Assembly (NCBI RefSeq): GCF_000420765.1
Contig: NZ_ATVO01000009.1
Span: 1-64,000 of the forward strand
DNA from: Sandarakinorhabdus limnophila DSM 17366
GTDB lineage: Bacteria; Pseudomonadota; Alphaproteobacteria; Sphingomonadales; Sphingomonadaceae
Length of the DNA: 64,000 nt
Direction of reading: 5' to 3'
The position numbers and the translations under genes are program-made. Shown here piece after piece: positions 1 to 7,915 of this stretch; the stretch's first letter is position 1, and each line of letters begins with the position of its first letter. The notes under the pieces are model-generated. The model saw only the letters and a list, made by a program, of their open reading frames with translations, was not told the origin of the DNA and searched no databases.

Positions 1-1094
1 CCCATCTGCTTCGCCAGAAGGAATGGGCTGGTGTCGTTCGACAGCCGCATCGTGGCGTAGAAGTGCCGCAGCGAGTAGATCGTCCGTGACCCACCATTGC
101 GCTCGATCGGCACACCCGCAAACTTGAGGAGCGAGTGGAAGGCGGTCTTCATCGTCTGTATCGGCGTCCCATCCTTATGGCTGAAGATCACCTCGTCATC
201 GGGCGGCGCTTTGCCAAGCTCGTCCGTCCGCTGATCGTAAACACGCTTGATGTAGTTCTCGGCTCCGTCCTGAAAGACCACCTCTCGAATGCCAGTCTTG
301 CCACGAACCTCGGCAACGAGACGAGTGCCGTCGGCGGTCTGTACGGTCCGTAGGTCACTCCACCGTAACCCACGAAGTTCACCAACCCGCAGACCTGTGT
401 TGGCAAGGACCAGCACATACTGCTGGGTAATGAACCGCTGACGCCATGTGGCGAGCGATTCGCCTTCCTTCACCCAGTCCCGTGCCTTGGTGTAAATCTT
501 CCGCCATTCGTCCTGCGTGAAGGTCGGGCGCCGTTCCAGCGTTGCCTTCGGCGGATCGGTGTCGGGGGCAGCCGTGATGTAGCCCTTCGATACGGCGTAC
601 TTGAACACGGGGAGGATGCTGGTCCGCTCACGCCGCAGGGTCCCGTTGGATGGCTTGGTGCGATTGAAGTTCTTCTTCCGCCATTCCCAGTAGTCAGCGA
701 ACTCGACGGGTCCGATATCGGTCATCCGCATCGGACCGAAGAAGGTCAGGGCATAAACCCGAACCCGCTCGATGGTGTCCTCCCAGGAACCGCCCTTGCG
801 GGTATGACCCACCGTGGTGACGTGCTTCTCCCATTCGCCAAAGACCTGCTTGAAGGTCTTGGACTTGATGCTGCCGCCCGTTTTGACGTGGATATAGAGG
901 TCTTCGTAGCAGTTGATGGCGAAGCGTTCGGCTTCCCGCTGATCTGCCGTTTTGGTGGTGATTCGCTTGTAGCCAGTGGAATTGGGAACTCGGATACGAG
1001 CCTGCCAGACAGGATCTTTCAGACCTGCCCTCTTGTAGAGAATGACCCGACCGTCACCACGAAGGTCGATACGGTCCTCAGTATCGACAGCCAT
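1..1094 (-). CDS. tyrosine recombinase (phage-type integrase), C-terminus cut by window edge
   Basis: Site-specific recombinase that would integrate or excise the element to the left. About 364 residues are visible; the C-terminal end with the nucleophilic Tyr lies outside the window. Catalytic box I reads NTGLRVGELRGLRW, including the first catalytic Arg, and the second box reads SLRHFYATMRL, with Arg followed by His and a Tyr in place of a second His. A SAM-like core-binding region precedes box I. The ATG at 1094 is fixed by an in-frame TAG eleven codons upstream (10 codons intervene) and by a GGGAG ribosome site six bases before it. The gene reads away from the adjacent tRNA-Arg, the usual geometry for an integrase beside its attachment site. 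Family certain, element type unknown. Confidence 0.9.
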   Translation of the reverse strand, partial: MAVDTEDRIDLRGDGRVILYKRAGLKDPVWQARIRVPNSTGYKRITTKTADQREAERFAINCYEDLYIHVKTGGSIKSKTFKQVFGEWEKHVTTVGHTRKGGSWEDTIERVRVYALTFFGPMRMTDIGPVEFADYWEWRKKNFNRTKPSNGTLRRERTSILPVFKYAVSKGYITAAPDTDPPKATLERRPTFTQDEWRKIYTKARDWVKEGESLATWRQRFITQQYVLVLANTGLRVGELRGLRWSDLRTVQTADGTRLVAEVRGKTGIREVVFQDGAENYIKRVYDQRTDELGKAPPDDEVIFSHKDGTPIQTMKTAFHSLLKFAGVPIERNGGSRTIYSLRHFYATMRLSNDTSPFLLAKQM

Positions 1095-1246
1095 AACCCG
1101 CTCCCATCCGACTTCGTCAGCCTAATCAGGAACATGGGAGAATAACATCGTTTTTGTGCACGATTTGTGCATAGCAAAAATGCACATTTTTAGCCGCACT
1201 CCATATCTGTGTGCGTTTAAATATCGTTATATATCAATAATTTAGA
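1095..1246. promoter_or_regulatory. AT-rich integrase leader and candidate att/arm-site region
   Basis: The 152 bases between the tRNA 3' end and the integrase start are far richer in A+T than the surrounding DNA. TGTGCA occurs at 1155-1160 and 1166-1171, and its complement TGCACA at 1181-1186, each flanked by T or A runs, giving two direct copies and one inverted copy. This is compatible with integrase arm sites, excisionase sites or an operator of the integrase promoter. No gene is visible here. The function is inferred from position. Confidence 0.45.
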
Positions 1247-1323
<77 letters not shown>

Positions 1324-1369
1324 GGATGCTGCGCTGTTAGCAGCGGTTGCCGGAGTGCGCCAGCCTGAT

Positions 1370-1759
1370 TCAGCCCTTGGCCCCGGCCTTTGCCTTTGTC
1401 GGCTTGGGCGGCAGACGCTCGAATTTGCCGAGGCCGCAGGAAGCACCGATGATGCCGGGGTTACCCTGCACAATCACGCGGATGATATCGACATTGCACA
1501 GCTGCGGGATGCTGGTGCTGTAGCTGAAGGCCTGGTTGAAGCCGAGCGTGGGGCAGGCGCGCGGCAGCCGGTTGCGCCACACGCTGCCATCACGCAGCCG
1601 GAAATCGATGGTTTGCCCATCCACCACGGTGTTGCTGCGGATCTGCATCAGCTGCAGGCAGTTGCGGGTTTCCGGTGGGGCGGGTTCGCTCGTCTGGCTC
1701 AAGGCAGGGGCTGCAAGCAGCAGCATCGAAAGGGACAGGGGCAGGATGAGTGCGCGCAT
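1370..1759 (-). CDS. small secreted protein of unknown function (DUF6491-like)
   Basis: A 129-residue protein with a cleavable signal peptide (MRALILPLSLSMLLLAAPALS) followed by a roughly 100-residue mature domain. Visible features are paired cysteines (RNCLQLMQI, RACPTLGF, PQLCNVDII, GASCGLG) and a Lys/Pro-rich tail. The pattern Cys-Leu followed by a strand with a VVDGQTIDF segment resembles the DUF6491 group of periplasmic proteins common in sphingomonads and Caulobacter. That assignment is from memory and not certain. It lies just upstream of tRNA-Arg on the same strand, so the tRNA may be partly read from its transcript. No catalytic motif is recognised. Confidence 0.75.
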   Translation of the reverse strand: MRALILPLSLSMLLLAAPALSQTSEPAPPETRNCLQLMQIRSNTVVDGQTIDFRLRDGSVWRNRLPRACPTLGFNQAFSYSTSIPQLCNVDIIRVIVQGNPGIIGASCGLGKFERLPPKPTKAKAGAKG

Positions 1760-1815
1760 CGTTCGTCCTCCAACCTACAAAGCCTGCAGCCTTGGCGCTG
1801 AACCGGCGCTGAACT

Positions 1816-2481
1816 TCACTTTACCAGAACCTGTTTCGCCTTGAATTGGCACAGATGCGCCACCGGGCAATCGAGGCACTTCGGGCTGCGTGCCGTGCAG
1901 ACATAACGGCCGTGCAGGATCAGCCAGTGATGGGCATGGCGCCGCCACGGGGCTTTCACCCGTTTCATGATGCCGTTTTCCACCGCCAGCACCGACTTTC
2001 CCGGCGCCAACCCGGTGCGGTTGGCGAGGCGGAAGACGTGGGTATCGACCGCGCAGGTCTCCTCGCCGAACAGCACGTTCACCACCACGTTCGCCGTCTT
2101 GCGGCCCACGCCGGGCAGGGTTTCCAGCACGTCGCGGCTGTGCGGCACCTCGCCGCCGAACTCGTCCACCAGCCGGCGCGACAGGGCGATGACATTCTTG
2201 GCCTTGGCATTGAACAGGCCGATGGTGCGGATATGTTGTTTCAGGCCGTCTTCGCCCAGATCCAGCATCTGCTGCGGGGTGTGCACGGCTTCAAACAGGC
2301 GCTTCGTGGCCTTGTTCACCCCCACATCGGTGGCCTGGGCCGACAGCACGACCGCGACCAGCAGCTGATAGCCATTGCCATAGGCCAGTTCCGTCTCCGG
2401 CTCTGGCCGAGCGGCGGCCAGAATGCGGAAATACTCATCGATTTCGGCCGCCGTCATCAGGCGCTGGTAGAGCTTGGTCAT
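1816..2481 (-). CDS. nth: endonuclease III (DNA glycosylase/AP lyase)
   Basis: Base-excision repair enzyme that removes oxidised pyrimidines and nicks abasic sites. The 221-residue protein carries the helix-hairpin-helix LPGVGRKTANVV with the catalytic Lys, the catalytic Asp in AVDTHVFR, and a C-terminal [4Fe-4S] loop with spacing C-x6-C-x2-C-x5-C. The ATG at 2481 (MTKLYQRL) is preferred to an upstream start at 2592, because the extra 37 residues are not family-like and would run into the divergent gene's start. Length matches the family. Transcribed away from the DUF2244 gene. Confidence 0.95.
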   Translation of the reverse strand: MTKLYQRLMTAAEIDEYFRILAAARPEPETELAYGNGYQLLVAVVLSAQATDVGVNKATKRLFEAVHTPQQMLDLGEDGLKQHIRTIGLFNAKAKNVIALSRRLVDEFGGEVPHSRDVLETLPGVGRKTANVVVNVLFGEETCAVDTHVFRLANRTGLAPGKSVLAVENGIMKRVKAPWRRHAHHWLILHGRYVCTARSPKCLDCPVAHLCQFKAKQVLVK

Positions 2482-2541
2482 GATGTCGCCCTTCCGCCAA
2501 AGCGGCTGGCAGGGCAAGCCTGCAGCGAATAGGGAGTCCGG

Positions 2542-3021
2542 GTGCTGCTTGATCTCACCCTCACGCCGAATCGCTCCTTGCCGCGTGATCACGCGCGCCT
2601 GCTGATTCTGGCAATTGGTGGCCTGTTCCTGATCGGCTCGATCCGCTTCCTGATCCTGGGGCTGTGGCCGGTGATTCCGTTCATGATCGCCGATGTCGCC
2701 CTGCTGGCCTGGGCGTTCAGGAGCAATTACCGATCAGGCGGCGCACGTGAGCGGCTGGTGCTGGCCGACGATGCCCTCACCCTCACCCGCATCGATCCGT
2801 GGGGCAAGGCAGTGGAAGAAGTGCTGGAGCCGTTCTTCACCCGGGTCGACATCGAGGAAACCCCGCTGGGCGATGCGCTGCTGTTCCTCAGCGCGCGCGG
2901 GCGTCGTTTGCGGGTGGGGCAGTTCCTGTCAGCGCCGGAGCGCCGCGAAGTCGGCGCGCTGATCCGCGAGGCGCTGGCGCGTTACCGCAATCAGATACCG
3001 AGCACGTCGGCCATCACGTAG
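2542..3021 (+). CDS. DUF2244 integral membrane protein
   Basis: A 159-residue protein with two closely spaced hydrophobic helices near the N-terminus (residues about 22-40 and 42-60, broken by LWPVIP) and a soluble C-terminal domain. The pattern LTPNRSL, then two helices, then a FRSNYRS-type segment and an SxxERREVGxLIREAL end, is that of the alphaproteobacterial DUF2244 family, whose function is unknown. It is divergent from nth, and its last 31 bases overlap the 3' end of dapB on the other strand. The overlap is convergent and does not affect either start. Confidence 0.85.
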   Translation: MLLDLTLTPNRSLPRDHARLLILAIGGLFLIGSIRFLILGLWPVIPFMIADVALLAWAFRSNYRSGGARERLVLADDALTLTRIDPWGKAVEEVLEPFFTRVDIEETPLGDALLFLSARGRRLRVGQFLSAPERREVGALIREALARYRNQIPSTSAIT

Positions 3022-3794
3022 CGCCCGGGCTTGCGGCCGGCCAGCCACTGCGCCCCCCGCAGGGCCCCGCGCGCGAAGATGCTGCGGTTTTCGGCGCGGT
3101 GCCACAATTCGATGCGCTCGCCTTCGCTGGCAAGCAGCACCATGTGATCGCCGGCCGCGCTGCCACCGCGCAGCGATGCAAAGCCGATCTGGCCTTCCAC
3201 GCGCGCGCCGGTGATGCCATCGCGGCCCCGATCGCTGTGGCTGGCCAGATCAACGCCACGGCCGGTTGCGGCCGCCTCGCCCAGCGCCAGCGCGGTGCCC
3301 GACGGCGCATCCACCTTCAACCGGTGGTGCAGCTCGGCGATCTCGATATCCCAATCCGGCCCCAGCGCCCGCGCCGCCTGTTCGACCAGCCGCGCCAACA
3401 GGGTGACGCCCAGACTGGTGTTGGCGGCCTGCAGCACGGCGATGTCGCGCGCGGCGGCATCGATGGCGGCGTGATGTTCCGCCTCCAGCCCGGTGGTCCC
3501 GATCAGCAGCGCACATCGGCCTTCCTGCGCCGCCTCCAGGCTCACCGCCAGCGCCGCCGGCACCGAAAAATCGATGAGCAGGTCGCATTTGTGAGCGATG
3601 GCGCCAACATTGGAGCAGATGGTGAGCGTTTCGGGATGGCCCGGCCCCGCTGCCCGCCCGCAACTGGCATGGCCAGCCCGTTCCACCGCCCCGGCCAGCG
3701 TAAGGCCCGGCCAATCCGACAGCGCGCCAATGATGGCCTGCCCCATGCGGCCGCCAGCCCCAAGCACACCAATGCGGATCGGTTTCTTTGTCAT
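2991..3794 (-). CDS. dapB: 4-hydroxy-tetrahydrodipicolinate reductase
   Basis: NAD(P)H-dependent reductase of the diaminopimelate branch, supplying lysine and peptidoglycan. 267 residues, the normal length. The N-terminal dinucleotide site is GVLGAGGRMGQ, and the signature ELHHRLKVDAPSGTA holds the catalytic His and Lys. The start chosen is ATG at 3794 (MTKKPIRIG), since the upstream extension of the open frame is only the antisense of the next gene and is low-complexity. The following gene on the same strand is unrelated. Confidence 0.96.
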   Translation of the reverse strand: MTKKPIRIGVLGAGGRMGQAIIGALSDWPGLTLAGAVERAGHASCGRAAGPGHPETLTICSNVGAIAHKCDLLIDFSVPAALAVSLEAAQEGRCALLIGTTGLEAEHHAAIDAAARDIAVLQAANTSLGVTLLARLVEQAARALGPDWDIEIAELHHRLKVDAPSGTALALGEAAATGRGVDLASHSDRGRDGITGARVEGQIGFASLRGGSAAGDHMVLLASEGERIELWHRAENRSIFARGALRGAQWLAGRKPGRYVMADVLGI

Positions 3795-3834
3795 GCGTCG
3801 GTTGTGACGGCTTGCGCGCGCCAGTGCAACCGCC

Positions 3835-4545
3835 TCACTCGTCGTCCCCCTCGCCCTCGCGTTCGCCTTCGGCGCTGCGGTGGCAGCGGGCGCAGTTGTC
3901 GATGTTGCCGCGCACGCCTTCCTCGCGATGTTCGGCCAGCGTGGCGGCGGGCTTGTGCTCGTGGCAGCCATAGCAGGTATAGCGCCGCGTGTTGCCGCCC
4001 ACGTTGCAGGTGGTGCAGGCCACATAGTGATCGCGGTCCAGCCGGAACAGCCGATCATGGGCAAAATGCGCCGGCTTCCAGCCGCTGGTGGTGTGGCAGG
4101 TGGCGCAACTGGTGGTGGCAAACTGGCGGTGCAGCGTGGTGGCCGGCGCCACGTGGCAGGTGGCGCACTGGCCGCGCACCGCGGGTTTCAGCAGATCGTG
4201 ATGGAAGCGCACCGGGCTGTGGCCGGTGAGCGCCGGGCCGGCATGATCGGTGTGGCAGGCCAGGCAATCCGGGGTGGTGAGTTGCTGGTGAAACGCCGCC
4301 TTGCCGCCCGCCAGCCGCTTGCCCCTGGTGGTGAACAGGCCGATGCGCGCCGGCGCGTGGCAGGTGATGCAGCGTTCTGCCGCCGCCCCCTTGAACGGCG
4401 CGTGGCAGGCAAAGCAATTATCGGCGATGGCGGCATGGGCGGGCTTTACCGGGCCGGGCGCCAGCATCGGTTCCGGCCGAAAGATCGCCAGCAGGATGAT
4501 GCCGAACAGCACGACCAGGATGAACAGGGTTCCCGGCTTCGGCAT
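3835..4545 (-). CDS. membrane-anchored multihaem cytochrome c (seven CxxCH plus one CxxCN)
   Basis: A 236-residue electron-transfer protein with one N-terminal transmembrane helix (about residues 6-22) and a periplasmic domain. Seven canonical haem sites are visible: CFACH, CITCH, CLACH, CATCH (twice), CYGCH and CARCH. An eighth site, CTTCN, lies where a haem motif is expected, just before CYGCH, but has Asn in place of the axial His. The C-terminus is acidic. The start at 4545 overlaps the stop of the upstream cytochrome b gene (TGATG), so the pair is translationally coupled and probably forms a membrane quinol or electron conduit. Substrate and partner enzyme are unknown. Confidence 0.85.
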   Translation of the reverse strand: MPKPGTLFILVVLFGIILLAIFRPEPMLAPGPVKPAHAAIADNCFACHAPFKGAAAERCITCHAPARIGLFTTRGKRLAGGKAAFHQQLTTPDCLACHTDHAGPALTGHSPVRFHHDLLKPAVRGQCATCHVAPATTLHRQFATTSCATCHTTSGWKPAHFAHDRLFRLDRDHYVACTTCNVGGNTRRYTCYGCHEHKPAATLAEHREEGVRGNIDNCARCHRSAEGEREGEGDDE

Positions 4546-5129
4546 CACTGCCAATCCCAGAACAGCGCAGTCGCCACCAGATGCGCCGTCGCCAACACGG
4601 CAAAGGCCAGCGTGATCGGCACATGCACGACCCGCCATTTGCGCACCAGATCCATGGTCAGGCTGTCGCGGTGCAGCCGTTCATCGATGGCGGCGGCGTC
4701 CAGGCCCTGCGACGCCAGCCGCGCCCGCGCGTCGATCAGGCGGGTGCGGGCGTGGGCCAGCAGATATTTGCCGGTCAGCCCGCTGGCGACATTCACCAGC
4801 ATCGCCAGCAGCGCCAGCCAGGCCAGCACCGCGTTGAAATGGATGCCGGCATGCACCAGCACCAGCAGCGATCCCGCCCAGGCCATATACTCATGCCGGC
4901 GCAGCAGGGTCACCGGGTTGCCGCGGGTGACGATCTTGCGCTTGCGCAGCGAATAATGGAGCGACGCCAGGATCAGCGCTACGCCGAGAATGCCCAGCCA
5001 GCGGCCCACCCACACCTGATCAAAATAGTGCAGCACCGCATCAACCAGCAGCGCCGCCAGCGCCAGCGCCAGCAACGACGCGGCAAACGGCAGAACTTCA
5101 CGACTGATCAAGCTGGCGGCGCGCGGCAT
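4545..5129 (-). CDS. b-type cytochrome-like membrane subunit
   Basis: A protein of about 194 residues with four predicted transmembrane helices and His residues placed within or next to them (LHYFDQV, SLHYSLR, RRHEYMAW, VHAGIHFNA, WRVVHVPI, ATAHLVAT), as expected for haem b binding. It immediately precedes and overlaps the multihaem cytochrome c gene, which suggests a two-subunit quinone-linked electron-transfer complex. The start at 5129 (MPRAASLIS) is preferred to 5177 because GGGAAGGGAA precedes it. It resembles cytochrome b561/DUF4405-type subunits, but I cannot name a defined family. Confidence 0.7.
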   Translation of the reverse strand: MPRAASLISREVLPFAASLLALALAALLVDAVLHYFDQVWVGRWLGILGVALILASLHYSLRKRKIVTRGNPVTLLRRHEYMAWAGSLLVLVHAGIHFNAVLAWLALLAMLVNVASGLTGKYLLAHARTRLIDARARLASQGLDAAAIDERLHRDSLTMDLVRKWRVVHVPITLAFAVLATAHLVATALFWDWQ

Positions 5130-5257
5130 GCCCGTTCCCTTCCCAGCAGCATTGGGCTCCGGATGCGGCACCGGCATTGATGTGAGTCAACGCACGCGCA
5201 TCAATATGGTTGCGCCATGCTTGCCGCGCCGCGCTGGCCGGCCTTATCGTGGCGGGC

Positions 5258-6091
5258 ATGAGCCGCAACATCGTCATCCTCACCGGCGCCGGCATTTCGG
5301 CCGAATCCGGCGTGCCCACCTTCCGCGCCGCCGATGGCCTGTGGGAAGGCCACCGCGTGGAGGATGTCGCCACCCCGCAAGCCTTCCGCCGCAACCCCAC
5401 ATTGGTGCAGCAGTTCTACGATCAACGCCGCGCCTTCCTCGGCCAGGTCGTCCCCAACGCCGCCCACATGGCGCTGGCGCGGCTGGAGGCGGAATGGCCG
5501 GGTGATTTCCTGCTCGTCACCCAGAATGTCGATGATCTGCACGATCGCGCCGGCCACAATCGCCTGCTGCACATGCACGGCGAGCTGAACTCCGCCCTCT
5601 GCACCCGCTGCGGCGCCGCCCGGCCCTGGCGCGGGCCGCTGCTCGGCAATCCCAAGTGCCCAGCCTGCGCGCAGGTGGGGTCCTTACGCCCCGATATCGT
5701 CTGGTTCGGCGAAATGCCCTACCACATGGACAAGATCAGCGCGGCCATCGCCGCCTGCGACCTGTTCGTCTCCATCGGCACCTCCGGCGCGGTCTACCCC
5801 GCCGCCGGCTTCGTGCAATGGGCCCGCGACGCCGGCGCGCGTACGCTGGAACTCAACCTCGAACCGTCCGCTGGCACACCCCTTTTCGACGAAGCCCGCC
5901 AAGGCCCGGCCAGCGCGCTGGTGCCGGCGTGGGTGGAGGAAATGCTGGCGGAGCGGTGTAGGGAAGGAAGAGGGCCTCCGGCGGGCAGGGTCGCAGACCC
6001 TTCACCCGATTGTTTTCGGGCGGCGCCTCATGGCAGCTTTGGGGTTGAAAGGGGACAATGGCAACTTCTTAAACTACCGGCGGTATGCTAA
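5258..6091 (+). CDS. cobB: Sir2-family NAD-dependent protein deacylase
   Basis: NAD+-consuming lysine deacylase. Family motifs are in order: GAGISAESGVPTFR, TQNVDDLHDRAG, the catalytic His in LHMHGEL, two zinc CxxC pairs (CTRC and CPAC), VWFGE and a GTSGAVYPAA nucleotide loop. The start is at ATG 5258 (MSRNIVIL); the 16 codons before it are not conserved-looking. The catalytic domain ends near EEMLAERC (about 5960). The last 40 or so residues are encoded by a dispersed hairpin repeat and the DNA after it, so the C-terminal tail is probably an accidental extension. Monocistronic. Confidence 0.92.
   Translation: MSRNIVILTGAGISAESGVPTFRAADGLWEGHRVEDVATPQAFRRNPTLVQQFYDQRRAFLGQVVPNAAHMALARLEAEWPGDFLLVTQNVDDLHDRAGHNRLLHMHGELNSALCTRCGAARPWRGPLLGNPKCPACAQVGSLRPDIVWFGEMPYHMDKISAAIAACDLFVSIGTSGAVYPAAGFVQWARDAGARTLELNLEPSAGTPLFDEARQGPASALVPAWVEEMLAERCREGRGPPAGRVADPSPDCFRAAPHGSFGVERGQWQLLKLPAVC
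5973..6015 (+). repeat. dispersed hairpin repeat, copy 1
   Basis: Begins GCCTCCGGCGGGCAGGG and continues through a short stem-loop (GGGTC-GCA-GACCC) to CACCCG and a T-rich end. The same unit occurs inverted at 6611-6654 and again at 36573-36617, with compensated changes in the stem. This copy lies inside the 3' end of the Sir2 open frame. Probably a terminator-like or REP-like intergenic element. Confidence 0.8.
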
Positions 6092-6100
6092 CCTAACCAA

Positions 6101-6556
6101 ATGAATTTGAGCCGATTCATCACGCAGTGGACTCACCCTAGCTTCGCGCCTGACCCCGTGGCAGAAAGCGAATTGGAAAGCACTGAAGGCCGTCTTGAGA
6201 CACGCCTGCCAGCCGAATACCGAGAGGCCGTGCTTCAGTTCGGTCTGCCTCGTCCAACCAGCGCGCTACTTGAAGCGATCGTCGATCAGGAACTCCGTTT
6301 ACGAGATGTGAGCGACTTTCTCAGCCCGTCGGAGATTGTGTCTGTAACCGAGGACTGGCGTGAATTGGTTCTACCCGAGCAGTTCGTCGCCTTCGCTACC
6401 GACTGCATGGGCAACCTGTTTTGCTTTCCCAAGAACTCAGAGGCTAGCGACGAACTGCCAGTATATTACTTCAATCATGACAGCGGAGCTGTCGATAAGA
6501 TCGCTTCGACGTCTTCCCAGTGGATCGACGAGTTTTGCAGCGTAACACCCAATTAG
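6101..6556 (+). CDS. SMI1/KNR4 (SUKH) family protein
   Basis: A 151-residue cytosolic protein with the SUKH fold pattern: an N-terminal helix with LESTEGRLETRLPAEYREAV, then a strand pair ending FATDCMGNLFCF, and a C-terminal acidic aromatic segment (WIDEF). SUKH proteins are best known as immunity proteins to polymorphic toxins, but many are solitary. No toxin gene lies beside it. Base composition is visibly less G+C-rich than its neighbours, and it sits between two inverted copies of the hairpin repeat, both suggesting acquisition. The ATG at 6101 has only a weak ribosome site. Confidence 0.8.
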   Translation: MNLSRFITQWTHPSFAPDPVAESELESTEGRLETRLPAEYREAVLQFGLPRPTSALLEAIVDQELRLRDVSDFLSPSEIVSVTEDWRELVLPEQFVAFATDCMGNLFCFPKNSEASDELPVYYFNHDSGAVDKIASTSSQWIDEFCSVTPN

Positions 6557-6610
6557 GCGCTTATTCGGTAATTGAGTCGCGAGCGGACGCACCTGCAACC
6601 CGCACACTTC

Positions 6611-6654
6611 AAATCAAACGGGTGCAGGGACTGCGTCCCTGCCCGCCGGAGGCC
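6611..6654 (-). repeat. dispersed hairpin repeat, copy 2 (inverted relative to copy 1)
   Basis: On the minus strand the unit reads GCCTCCGGCGGGCAGGG, then the stem GGGAC-GCA-GTCCC, then TGCACCCG and a TTTGATTT end. It lies immediately downstream of the MFS transporter gene and could terminate it. The stem differs from copies 1 and 3 by paired substitutions that keep the base pairing. Confidence 0.85.
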
Positions 6655-6661
6655 CCTTGCT

Positions 6662-7888
6662 TCAGCCTTCGTCCAGCGCGCGGATATCCGGCTGCATCAG
6701 CTGGATGAACAGCAGCGCCGTCAGATAGGCGCCGGCGGCGATGGCAAACATGGGCCAGTAGCCCACCCCGTTGGTGAGGCACCAGCCGGTGAGTTCGATG
6801 ATGCCGGTGCCGGTGAGGTTGCCGGCGACGCCGCCCAGCGCCATCACCCCGGCGACGCGGGAGGTGGGCACGGTATCGGCGGCGAGGCCGAAGATGTTGG
6901 TGGAAAAGCCCTGGTGGGCGAACAGCGCCAGGCCGATGATGAGGGCGGCCGCGATAGGGCCGGGGGCTTGCAGGGCCAATGGGATCGGCAGGATCAGGAT
7001 GGCGTAGAGGAACATGCTGGTCTTGCGCGCCTTGTTCACGCTCATGCCGCGTTTCAGCATTGTCGGGAACAGGAAGCCGCAGCTGAAGGCGCCCAGCGCC
7101 GCCATGGTGAAGATGATGGCGTTGGGCACGCCGACCTCGCCCTGGCCCAGGCCGAAGGTTTTCACCAGAAAATCGGTCGACCAGAAGAGCACGAACCACC
7201 AGACGCAATCGGTGAGGGCTTTGGCGCCCACGATCGTCCAGGTGCGGTGATCTTTCAGCAGCTCGCCCCAATTGCCTTCGAGCGCGGCGTTCTTGGCGAC
7301 GTTCACCGGCAGCAGCCGGCGGGTGCCGAAGATCCAGAAGCCGAGCCAGATAAAGCCGAGTGCGCCGGTGACGACGAACGCCGATTGCCAGCCAAAGGCC
7401 AGCGCCAGCGGCGGGATCAGCAGCGGGGTGAGGATGGCGCCGATGTTGGGCGCGGTGTTGACGAGGCCAAGGCCCAGGCTGCGCTGGGTGAGTGGCAGAT
7501 AGGTGGCGGCGGCTTTCACCGCGGCGGGCGTGTTGACGCTTTCGGCCACCGCCAGAACGGAACGGGCGACAACGAACTGGCTCACGGTGGCGGCGGCGGC
7601 GTGGGCCATGCCGGCGGCGCTCCAGATCGCCACCGCCACGCCATAGGCCCAGCGCACGCCAAATTTGTCGACAAACCAGCCCACAGCCAGCAGCGCGAAC
7701 GCGGCGGAGAGCTGGAACACGCTGCCGAGATGAGCGAATTCCTGATCGGTCCAGCCGAATTCGGCTTCCAGCGTGGGTTTCAGCAGCGCCAGCACCTGCC
7801 GATCGACATAGTTCAGCGCCGTGCCGGCAAACAGCAAGGTGATCAGCAGCCAGCGCGCGCGGGCTTCAGCCTGTTCAGTGGTTGCCAA
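6662..7888 (-). CDS. MFS transporter, anion:cation symporter (hexuronate/ExuT-like) type
   Basis: A 408-residue inner-membrane protein with about twelve hydrophobic segments. The first helix has the NYVDRQVLALLKP motif of the ACS subfamily (ExuT, DgoT and similar acid-sugar transporters). The conserved loop after helix 2 reads GWFVDKFGVRW. The likely substrate is an organic or sugar acid, but nothing in the neighbourhood identifies it. It is transcribed after the GST gene, with 27 bases between them, so the two may be co-transcribed. It ends at a copy of the hairpin repeat. Confidence 0.88.
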   Translation of the reverse strand: MATTEQAEARARWLLITLLFAGTALNYVDRQVLALLKPTLEAEFGWTDQEFAHLGSVFQLSAAFALLAVGWFVDKFGVRWAYGVAVAIWSAAGMAHAAAATVSQFVVARSVLAVAESVNTPAAVKAAATYLPLTQRSLGLGLVNTAPNIGAILTPLLIPPLALAFGWQSAFVVTGALGFIWLGFWIFGTRRLLPVNVAKNAALEGNWGELLKDHRTWTIVGAKALTDCVWWFVLFWSTDFLVKTFGLGQGEVGVPNAIIFTMAALGAFSCGFLFPTMLKRGMSVNKARKTSMFLYAILILPIPLALQAPGPIAAALIIGLALFAHQGFSTNIFGLAADTVPTSRVAGVMALGGVAGNLTGTGIIELTGWCLTNGVGYWPMFAIAAGAYLTALLFIQLMQPDIRALDEG

Positions 7889-7915
7889 CGCGCCTCTCCC
7901 CCACAGGCAGCCGGA

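Noticed and set aside
804-1145. 113-codon + frame inside the integrase region
   Set aside because: Antisense to the integrase, whose catalytic motifs are clear on the other strand.
6101-6556. SUKH gene as part of a toxin-immunity locus
   Set aside because: No toxin, Rhs, T6SS or contact-dependent inhibition gene is near; called as a solitary gene.
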